This document shows positions 1 through 6,092 of a DNA stretch of 6,288 nucleotides, in pieces. The DNA comes from Akkermansiaceae bacterium (GTDB taxonomy: Bacteria; Verrucomicrobiota; Verrucomicrobiia; Verrucomicrobiales; Akkermansiaceae), in NCBI GenBank assembly GCA_028293225.1, contig JAQGPE010000559.1, forward strand, positions 1 through 6,288, written 5' to 3'. A program made the position numbers and the translations under genes. The notes beneath the pieces were generated by a model. The model saw only the letters and a list, made by a program, of their open reading frames with translations. It searched no databases and was not told the origin of the DNA. Positions within the stretch are counted from its first letter, which is position 1. Each line of letters starts with the position of its first letter.

Positions 1-3000
1 CCGGATGACCTCCAGGGTTTCGTTCGCCTGCTTGCCGGCTTGAGGAAGCAGCGGGGCGAGATCATTGCACTGCGCGATGTCCGCTATGCCGATCCGGATG
101 CCATCGCGGCGTTCGAGCAGAAGGTCATCGCGACGACCGATGATGTCTCATCGCGTACCGTTGACTTCCTTCTCGGGGAGGATTCGTTGCGTTCCTATTC
201 CGCTTCGATCGATGCGCAGGAAGCCGCTCTGGCCAACGTCACGAAGGTTACTGAAGAGGACGAATGCGCGAAGGCACTCGACCAGATCGCGGGCGAGCTG
301 GAGATGCTGATTGAAATCGTCGGTGGTCTGAAGATCGACGAAGCGACGCGTACCACGGCAATCATCGAGCGGATCTCCGCCCTGTATGCGCGGCTCAATG
401 GCGCCCGCGGCTCATTGCGCAACCGTCGTCGCGAGCTTTTCCGTGGAGAAGGGGAGGCGCAGTTCGCGGCGCAGATGAAGCTGCTGTCGCAGGCCCTGGC
501 AAACTACCTGGACCTTTGCGATACGCCGGAGAAGTGCGACGAATCCCTGACCCGCATGATGGTGCAGGTCGAGGAGTTGGAAGGAAAGTTTTCCGAGTTC
601 GAGGAATACATCGAAGAGATCGCGACCCGTCGTGAGGAAATCTACGATGCCTTCGAAGGCCGGCGTGCTCAACTCGTCGAAGCCCGCGGCAAGCGTTCCG
701 GCGCTCTTTTCAAATCGGCGGAGCGAATCCTGAGCGGCATCCGCAACCGGGTGCTTTCGTTCAAGGAGGTCGAGGAGATCCACTCCTACTTCGCGGCCGA
801 TCCGATGATCGAGAAGGTCCGCGACCTGATCGCCCAACTGCAGACGCTGGGCGACTCGGTGAAGGCGGACGACCTGCAGACGCGGCTGAAGACGCTGCGC
901 GAGGACGGCGTGCGGCAGCTGAAGGACAAGAAGGATTTGTTCGTCGACGGCACGGACGTCATCCGCCTCGGCAAGCATTCCTTCAACGTCAACACGCAGG
1001 TCCTGGAAATGACCATCGTGCCCCAGGACGGCGAGATGGCCTTTCACCTGACCGGCACTAAATTCTACGAGACCATCCGGGATCCGGAGTTCCTGGAGAA
1101 CCGCGAGGCCTGGGACCTGGAGGTGCCGAGCGAGAGCCCGCGCGTGGCCCGCGTCGAGTACCTGGTCTGGCGCTACCTGGTTGAGCGCGGCTCGTTGGAA
1201 TTGCCGCCGATCCTGGACGCGGCTGTCCTGTTGGCCGAGGTCCAGACCTTCATGCAGCCGCGCTATGCCGAGGGCTACACCAAGGGGATTCACGACGAGG
1301 ATGCCGCGAAGATCCTGTTGCAACTGCTGCCGGTTCACGCCGAAGCCGGCTTGCTGCGCTTCAGCCCGTCCGATCGCGCGGCGGCGCTGCTGTTCTGGTC
1401 CGACTGGGAAGATCCGGCGAAAGAGAATCTGGCCGGACAGTTCGCTTCTTACGGGAAGCGTCGTAATTTGTTCCCAGCCGGGGATGATACGCTGCGCTGG
1501 AAAGAACGGTTGGCGGCTGCTTTCGCGGTCTGGAGTGCCAACAACGGATTGTTCACCGCTGTTTCGCCGCCGCGGGTGGCGGGCTATCTCGCCGGAGAAC
1601 TTGCCGATGGCGATACCTTCCTGGTATCCGGAGCGGCGGCGGAACTCAACCGCGCCTTCCAGAATGCGCTGGTTGCGAAGCGATCCGAGGCCATTTTCAA
1701 GGACACCCTTGGCGGCCCCGAGACTTCCGTGACCATCCGTTACGAGATCGTCCGCGATTGGCTGACGGGTTTTGCCGCGAGTCATCCGGAGGCGTTGGAA
1801 AGCGCGCCAGCAGGCTATGTCAGCCAGGTGATCGAGGAGGCCGCGGTCCATTTCGCTCGCGGTGGCTATGAAAAGCAGGCGGTGAAAACCGTGGGGCTTT
1901 CGTTCGTCACCGGCGGCCTGCGCTCAAGCCATGCACGGATCGCAAATGGGGAACTGGCCGTCCACTACAGCGAACTGCTGGATCGGCTGGAGCTGCATGA
2001 GCGCACCGAGGCGGTTGCCTTCCGTCAGCTCGCGGCCAGGAAGTCACAACTCACCGCAACCCGCCGTGACGAGATGCGCCTGGAGGAATTCAAGCCGAAG
2101 GTGATGAGCGCCTTCGTGCGCAACCGCCTGATCGACGAGGTCTACCTGCCGCTGATCGGCAACAACCTGGCCAAGCAGCTCGGCACCGCCGGAGTCGATA
2201 CGCGCACGGACCGCATGGGCCTGCTGCTGCTGATTTCGCCGCCCGGCTACGGCAAGACCACCATCATGGAGTACGTGGCCAATCGCCTCGGCCTCACGCT
2301 GGTGAAGATCAACGGCCCGGCGCTGGGACATCGTGTGCTTTCGCTGGATCCCGCCGAGGCGCCGAATGCCTCCGCCCGCAGCGAAGTGGAGCGCGTCAAC
2401 CTGGCCCTGGAGATGGGGGACAACGTGATGCTCTACGTCGATGACATCCAGCACACCGATCCGGAGTTCCTGCAGAAGTTCATCAGCCTTTGCGATGCGC
2501 AGCGCAAGATCGAGGGCGTGTGGAAGGGCCAGCCGAAGACCTACGATCTGCGTGGTAGAAAGGTCGCCGTCGTCATGGCGGGCAACCCGTATACCGAAAG
2601 CGGCGGCAAGTTCCAGATTCCGGACATGCTGGCCAACCGCGCCGATACCTACAACCTGGGTGACATCCTCGGCGGCCACGAAGCGGCTTTCAAGGCAAGC
2701 TATCTGGAGAACGCGCTGACGTCGAACGGCACCCTGTCGAAACTCACCAGTCGCTCGCAGAAGGACATCATCACCCTGATCCGCGTGGCGGAAACCGGCA
2801 CCCGTGACGGGGCCGACTACGAGGGCAACTACACCCCCGCCGAAATCGAAGAGCTGGTGGCCGTCACCAAACATCTGCTCGCCGTCCGCGACACGATCCT
2901 GCGGGTGAATTTGCAGTACATCCGCAGCGCCGCGCAGGAAGACAACTACCGCACCGAGCCGTCCTTCAAACTGCAGGGCTCCTACCGCAACATGAACCGC

Positions 3001-3528
3001 ATCGCGGAGAAGGTCCTGCCGCTGATGACGCCGGAGGAGGTCAGGGCGATCGTGGTCGATCACTACCGCAGCGAGTCGCAGAACCTCACCACCCTGGCCG
3101 AAGCGAACCTGTTGAAGTTCTACGAAATGGAGGGCCTGCTCGACGAAAAGCAGACCGCCCGCTGGGAGGAGATCCGCAAGGAATTCAACCGCCGCAAGGT
3201 GCTTGGTGGCAACGGCGAGAACGATCCGGTCACCCGCGTGGTCGCAGAGCTCACCCGCTTCAACGATGGCCTGGAGTCGATCCGCGCCGGCATTTCCGCC
3301 GCCGGGGAACACTACTCGCGTCCGCAAACGCTGGGCGATCACACGGTCTCGCAGCTCCGCCAGATCATCGAGGGCCTGCGCGCGGTGCCGGTGCAGGTGG
3401 ACATCAAGGTGGTGCCGGTCCAGGACGACAACCACAGCCTGGAGCGGATCGATCAGGGGCACGCTCCGCTGGACATCCAGCCGGAGGTGACGCAGATCGA
3501 CACGCCTCCACCGCCGCCGGAGTCATAG
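1..3528 (+). CDS. Large coiled-coil AAA+ ATPase, 'DNA repair ATPase' (DUF3686) family, 5' end outside window
   Basis: The frame is open from base 1, so the TTG at 40 is not a credible start; it also has no Shine-Dalgarno. 1175 codons are visible before the TAG. From memory, family members are about 1600-1750 residues, so several hundred N-terminal residues are probably missing. Counting codons from base 1, codons ~50-315 are charged and helical (coiled-coil-like), followed by the segment KDLFVDGTDVIRLGKHSFNV (~310-330). The AAA+ module spans ~690-890: Walker A SPPGYGKTT at 746-754 (nt 2236-2262), Walker B VMLYVDDIQ with D814-D815, sensor-1-like AGNP with N862, and a candidate arginine finger R880 in MLANRADTY. 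The tail ends in five prolines. The protein should be a cytoplasmic ATP-driven remodeller; its substrate is unknown. The 'DNA repair' label is inherited annotation, not something the sequence proves. The 3' end overlaps the convergent acetyltransferase gene by 6 bp. Confidence 0.88.
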   Translation, partial: PDDLQGFVRLLAGLRKQRGEIIALRDVRYADPDAIAAFEQKVIATTDDVSSRTVDFLLGEDSLRSYSASIDAQEAALANVTKVTEEDECAKALDQIAGELEMLIEIVGGLKIDEATRTTAIIERISALYARLNGARGSLRNRRRELFRGEGEAQFAAQMKLLSQALANYLDLCDTPEKCDESLTRMMVQVEELEGKFSEFEEYIEEIATRREEIYDAFEGRRAQLVEARGKRSGALFKSAERILSGIRNRVLSFKEVEEIHSYFAADPMIEKVRDLIAQLQTLGDSVKADDLQTRLKTLREDGVRQLKDKKDLFVDGTDVIRLGKHSFNVNTQVLEMTIVPQDGEMAFHLTGTKFYETIRDPEFLENREAWDLEVPSESPRVARVEYLVWRYLVERGSLELPPILDAAVLLAEVQTFMQPRYAEGYTKGIHDEDAAKILLQLLPVHAEAGLLRFSPSDRAAALLFWSDWEDPAKENLAGQFASYGKRRNLFPAGDDTLRWKERLAAAFAVWSANNGLFTAVSPPRVAGYLAGELADGDTFLVSGAAAELNRAFQNALVAKRSEAIFKDTLGGPETSVTIRYEIVRDWLTGFAASHPEALESAPAGYVSQVIEEAAVHFARGGYEKQAVKTVGLSFVTGGLRSSHARIANGELAVHYSELLDRLELHERTEAVAFRQLAARKSQLTATRRDEMRLEEFKPKVMSAFVRNRLIDEVYLPLIGNNLAKQLGTAGVDTRTDRMGLLLLISPPGYGKTTIMEYVANRLGLTLVKINGPALGHRVLSLDPAEAPNASARSEVERVNLALEMGDNVMLYVDDIQHTDPEFLQKFISLCDAQRKIEGVWKGQPKTYDLRGRKVAVVMAGNPYTESGGKFQIPDMLANRADTYNLGDILGGHEAAFKASYLENALTSNGTLSKLTSRSQKDIITLIRVAETGTRDGADYEGNYTPAEIEELVAVTKHLLAVRDTILRVNLQYIRSAAQEDNYRTEPSFKLQGSYRNMNRIAEKVLPLMTPEEVRAIVVDHYRSESQNLTTLAEANLLKFYEMEGLLDEKQTARWEEIRKEFNRRKVLGGNGENDPVTRVVAELTRFNDGLESIRAGISAAGEHYSRPQTLGDHTVSQLRQIIEGLRAVPVQVDIKVVPVQDDNHSLERIDQGHAPLDIQPEVTQIDTPPPPPES

Positions 3529-4122
3529 GAGTTGGTCGGCCAGTTCCGCCAGCCGTCCGGCCAGATCAGTGCCGGAGGACGTGGCGGGAATCAGTTCCAG
3601 ATCGGTTAGATCCCAGCGGAAGATCGCATTGTAGCCGTCCCACTCGCCGGCCGCGCCGGTGCCGCGCATCCAGCGCAGGGCATGGAGGTTCTCCGGTGTG
3701 GTGTAGCCGACGAAGCGCTCGATTCCGAAGCGGAAGGCCACCACCCAGAGGATGCCGAGCAGCAGAGTGGCCACCCCGCGGCCTTGGTGGTCATCCATCA
3801 CGGTCACGGAGAACTCGGCTTCCGCCGGGTCTTTCTCGGAGCGCCAGAAGCTCGCGGCTCCCAGCGCCTTGAAGTCCTCCAGTTCCGGATCGAAAACGGT
3901 CCAGATGGCGTGCTTCGGCGGCTGGTCGGTCAGCAGCCGGTCGAGCATGGCGTCGCCGATGATCTCGCCGTCCCGCACCCAGAAGCGCTGGTAGCGGGCT
4001 TCTGGTGACAGCCGCCGGTAGCCCTCCGCCACCAGTTCGCGATCGTCCGGACTCAGTGGCCGCGCAACCACCGGCGTGCCATCGCGCAGGTAGAGTTCCA
4101 GCCGGTCGACCATGGCTTCCAT
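3523..4122 (-). CDS. GNAT family N-acetyltransferase, 199 aa
   Basis: This is a cytoplasmic acetyl-CoA-dependent acyltransferase with one GNAT domain covering nearly the whole protein. The acetyl-CoA pyrophosphate loop (motif A) is visible as HQGRGVA at residues 112-118, fitting Q/R-x-x-G-x-G/A, preceded by the strand EAEFSVTVMDD and followed by a helix. The N-terminal part (LRDGTPVVARPLSPDD, then RRLSPEARYQRFW) resembles the GNAT domain of Pat/PatZ-type protein lysine acetyltransferases, but no CoA-ligase-like or cyclic-nucleotide-binding domain is attached. The substrate cannot be told. The frame continues upstream to 4815, but that stretch is antisense to cutC. The ATG at 4122 is chosen because AAGGAG lies 5 nt before it and the GNAT homology starts immediately after. 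A second in-frame ATG at 4113 is less well spaced. The gene converges on the ATPase gene and diverges from cutC. Confidence 0.9.
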   Translation of the reverse strand: MEAMVDRLELYLRDGTPVVARPLSPDDRELVAEGYRRLSPEARYQRFWVRDGEIIGDAMLDRLLTDQPPKHAIWTVFDPELEDFKALGAASFWRSEKDPAEAEFSVTVMDDHQGRGVATLLLGILWVVAFRFGIERFVGYTTPENLHALRWMRGTGAAGEWDGYNAIFRWDLTDLELIPATSSGTDLAGRLAELADQLL

Positions 4123-4224
4123 GAGAACTCCTTTCCGGTCCGAGCGCGAACGGGAAAAGCGCCTTTCCGTGAAGTCGGGCCGCTTTCTCATTCCAAATCG
4201 CCGCGTGCCCGGCATGGTCCGCCC
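4123..4224. promoter_or_regulatory. Divergent intergenic region between the GNAT gene and cutC
   Basis: These 102 bp must hold the promoters of both the acetyltransferase gene (minus) and cutC (plus), since both genes face away from it. I see no convincing -35/-10 pair on either strand. The only structure is a weak imperfect inverted repeat at 4150-4170 (ACGG-G-AAA against TTTCCGT, one bulged G, 6-nt loop). The role as a promoter region is inferred from gene layout only. Confidence 0.45.
4128..4133 (-). promoter_or_regulatory. Shine-Dalgarno of the GNAT gene
   Basis: Reading the minus strand, AAGGAG (inside GGAAAGGAG) lies 5 nt upstream of the ATG at 4122. This is the only strong ribosome binding site seen in the window. 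It decides the start against a longer in-frame reading from an ATG at 4216, which would add an arginine-rich, low-quality N-terminus. Confidence 0.8.
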
Positions 4225-4968
4225 GTGACTCTCGAAATCTGCGTCGATTCCCTGGACTCCGTGATCGCCTGTGCCGACGGCGGAGCGGACCGCATTGAGC
4301 TGTGCGCCGGCCTCATCGAAGGCGGCACCACCCCGAGTGCCGGGACGCTGGTGCAGGCCCGCTCGCTGTTTTCCGGCGAGATCGCGATGATGATCCGCCC
4401 GCGCGGCGGCGACTTCGTCTACTCCCCGGAGGAAATCGCCTGCATGGCCGCGGACATCGAACTGGCCCGTGACCTCGGTGCGGACGCGGTCGTTTTCGGC
4501 TGCCTCAACCCGGACGGAACCATCGACCTGCCCGCGGTCGAAACCTTGCTGGAGGCCTGCAATGGCTTCCCGGCGGTCTTTCACCGCGCCTTTGACGTCA
4601 GCGCCGATCTGGATACTTCGCTGGAACTGCTGATCGAGCTGGGCTTTGAGCGGGTGCTCACCAGCGGCGGCAAGCCCTCCGTGCTGGATGCGCTGGAAAT
4701 CATCGGCGGCCTGGTCGATCAGGCGGATGACCGCATCGACATCCTGCCCGGCGGCGGCATCAAGCCCGCGGACGTGGCGGCGGTGATCAAGGCGACCGGG
4801 GTCAACCAGGTCCACCTTTCCGCCCGCTCGCTCCGCGAAAGCCTAATGTCCTTCCGCAAGCCGGAGGTGCCAATGGGCGCGACCTCCGTGCCGGGAGAAT
4901 ACGAGCGCCGCATCGCCGATGCGATCCTGATCCGTCAGGCCAAGGCGCTGCTGGGTGAGGAGGCCTGA
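4225..4968 (+). CDS. cutC: CutC family TIM-barrel protein (copper homeostasis protein CutC)
   Basis: The protein has 247 residues, the usual CutC length (E. coli about 248), and matches the family from end to end. Recognisable blocks are LEICVDS (3-9), GGADRIELCAGLIEGGTTPS (19-38), MIRPRGGDFVYS (56-67), FHRAFDVS (119-126), RVLTSGGK (143-150), ILPGGGIK (173-180) and VHLSARS (196-202). C6 and C27 sit at the family's conserved N-terminal cysteines. It is a cytoplasmic (beta/alpha)8 barrel. Copper binding has been proposed for the family, but the E. coli copper phenotype was later attributed largely to the sRNA MicL encoded in the cutC 3' region, so the biochemical role is open. The GTG at 4225 is chosen because homology begins at residue 2 and no in-frame ATG lies nearby. 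No Shine-Dalgarno precedes it. Its TGA directly abuts the stop of the convergent radical SAM gene. Confidence 0.93.
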   Translation: MTLEICVDSLDSVIACADGGADRIELCAGLIEGGTTPSAGTLVQARSLFSGEIAMMIRPRGGDFVYSPEEIACMAADIELARDLGADAVVFGCLNPDGTIDLPAVETLLEACNGFPAVFHRAFDVSADLDTSLELLIELGFERVLTSGGKPSVLDALEIIGGLVDQADDRIDILPGGGIKPADVAAVIKATGVNQVHLSARSLRESLMSFRKPEVPMGATSVPGEYERRIADAILIRQAKALLGEEA

Positions 4969-6018
4969 TCAAAACAACTCGTCCTGCCCGGGGCTGAGAC
5001 GGCGAAAAGATGCTGTCGACAGTTCCGGCGGACGGGGTTCGATGCCGAGGCGGCGGCTGATGACCTTGAAAATCGCCCGGGTCTGGTCGGCCGCGACTCC
5101 GGCGCCGCGGCGTCTTTCGAAAGCGATCGAGCTGTTCAATTTTCCGTGATGGGTTTCGCGGATGCGGTTCAGGATTGTCATCTTTTTGTCAGGGAAATGT
5201 TGGTCCAGCCAAGCGCTGAAGACGGTGGCGACGGCGCCGGGGAGGCGGACCATGGAGTAGAAGGCGAAGCTGGCCCCGGCCTGTTTGGCGGTGGTCAGGA
5301 TGGCGGGTAACTCGCTGTCATTCAGTCCTGGAATCATGGGGGCGCAGCTGACGCCGACGGGGATGCCCGCCGCTGCGAGTTCGCGGATGGCGTCGAGGCG
5401 GGCCCGCGGGGAGGAGGCGCGAGGTTCCAGGATGCGCGCGAGCTGCGGGTCGAGGGTGGTGACGGACAGGATGGCGGCGGCGGCGCGGTATTTCGCGAGT
5501 TCCGCCAGGTGATCGATGTCGCGGGTGATGAGAGCGTTTTTGGTGATCATCGCCACCGGTTGCCGGAAGCGCGCCATCACTCCCAGGCAGCGGCGGGTGA
5601 TCTGCAGCTTGCGTTCGATCGGCTGGTAGCAGTCGGTGACACCGCTGATGGCGATCTTGCCCGGGATATAGCTCTTCTTGGCCAGTTCCTTTTCCAGCAG
5701 CTCCGGGGCGTTTTCTTTCACGATGATCTTCGATTCGAAATCGAGTCCGGCCGAGTAGCCGAGGTATTCGTGGTAGGTGCGGGCGAAGCAATAGGCGCAG
5801 CCGTGCTCGCAGCCCCGGTAGGGGTTCACGCTGAACTCGAAGGAGAGATCGTCGGCGGTGTTGCGGTTGATGATGGTTTGGGAGTCGTCGCGGAGAAAGG
5901 TGGTCCGGACCGGCCGTGGATCTTCATCGACCCAGGCGTCCTCATCCGTCTCGAAGTGAAGATTCTCAAAACGGTTCGCAGGATTTTCCCCGGTACCTCG
6001 ACCGCGCGGTGCATGCAT
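4969..6018 (-). CDS. PA0069/Rv2578c-type radical SAM protein (SplB-related, COG1533)
   Basis: The protein has 349 residues. The radical SAM [4Fe-4S]-binding motif CxxxCxxC is intact as C70-EHG-C74-AY-C77, in the typical context NPYRGCEHGCAYCFA followed by HEYLG. Other family blocks are GRGTGENPANRFE (7-19), SGVTDCYQPIERKLQITR (125-142), MITKN (157-161), SVTTLD (185-190), LEPR (197-200) and APMIPGLND (226-234). The enzyme should cleave S-adenosylmethionine reductively in the cytoplasm to form a 5'-deoxyadenosyl radical; its substrate is unknown. The family is distantly related to spore photoproduct lyase (SplB), which repairs a DNA photolesion. No TRAM or other extra domain is visible. The ATG at 6018 is supported by the family-typical GRG..NPANRFE segment right after it, although no clear Shine-Dalgarno is present. 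A LexA-type palindrome lies 21 bp upstream. Confidence 0.92.
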   Translation of the reverse strand: MHAPRGRGTGENPANRFENLHFETDEDAWVDEDPRPVRTTFLRDDSQTIINRNTADDLSFEFSVNPYRGCEHGCAYCFARTYHEYLGYSAGLDFESKIIVKENAPELLEKELAKKSYIPGKIAISGVTDCYQPIERKLQITRRCLGVMARFRQPVAMITKNALITRDIDHLAELAKYRAAAAILSVTTLDPQLARILEPRASSPRARLDAIRELAAAGIPVGVSCAPMIPGLNDSELPAILTTAKQAGASFAFYSMVRLPGAVATVFSAWLDQHFPDKKMTILNRIRETHHGKLNSSIAFERRRGAGVAADQTRAIFKVISRRLGIEPRPPELSTASFRRLSPGQDELF

Positions 6019-6025
6019 GGCGGGA

Positions 6026-6035
6026 ACTCTAGAGT
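6026..6035. repeat. 10-bp perfect palindrome in the leader of the radical SAM gene
   Basis: ACTCTAGAGT is a perfect 5+5 palindrome with no spacer. It lies between the start codon at 6018 and the candidate LexA site at 6040-6053. It could be part of an operator or chance; no known regulator motif is recognised. Confidence 0.4.
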
Positions 6036-6039
6036 GGCA

Positions 6040-6053
6040 CGTTCAAATGAACA
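6040..6053 (-). promoter_or_regulatory. Candidate LexA (SOS) operator upstream of the radical SAM gene
   Basis: Read on the minus strand the site is TGTTC-ATTT-GAACG, with inner arms GTTCA/TGAAC that form a 5+5 palindrome around a 2-bp centre. The LexA consensus reported for Verrucomicrobia is TGTTC-N4-GAACA, so 9 of 10 defined bases match; only the last differs. It ends 21 bp before the ATG at 6018, where a repressor would cover the promoter or transcription start. A TTAACA hexamer resembling a -35 box (5 of 6 bases) lies just upstream on the minus strand at about 6062-6067, but no good -10 follows. The match is seen; LexA binding is inferred and depends on the host phylum, which is itself not proven. 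Confidence 0.5.
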
Positions 6054-6092
6054 GTATTCTTTGTTAAGGGCATATTAAGTATTCAGGTTGGT

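Noticed and set aside
40..42. TTG as the start of the large ATPase
   Set aside because: The frame is open to base 1, the upstream residues continue the same helical style, and there is no ribosome binding site. The gene is cut by the window edge.
412..1851. Long minus-strand open frame (479 codons) opposite the ATPase gene
   Set aside because: Low-complexity L/Q/R/D/V-rich product with no recognisable domain. It mirrors the codon bias of the plus-strand gene, which has clear family motifs.
2044..3462. Long minus-strand open frame (472 codons) opposite the AAA+ core
   Set aside because: It lies opposite Walker A/B-containing coding sequence and reads as a typical antisense shadow in GC-rich DNA.
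4150..4170. Hairpin in the GNAT-cutC spacer as an intrinsic terminator or riboswitch element
   Set aside because: The stem is only about 7 bp with a bulge, no T tract follows, and both genes point away from it, so no terminator is expected.
4123..4815. N-terminal extension of the GNAT frame on the minus strand, up to 430 residues
   Set aside because: It is antisense to cutC, has shadow-like composition, and the strong Shine-Dalgarno plus GNAT homology place the start at 4122.
5509..6078. Plus-strand frame of 189 codons opposite the radical SAM gene
   Set aside because: It is antisense to the CxxxCxxC-containing coding region, and its product has shadow composition.
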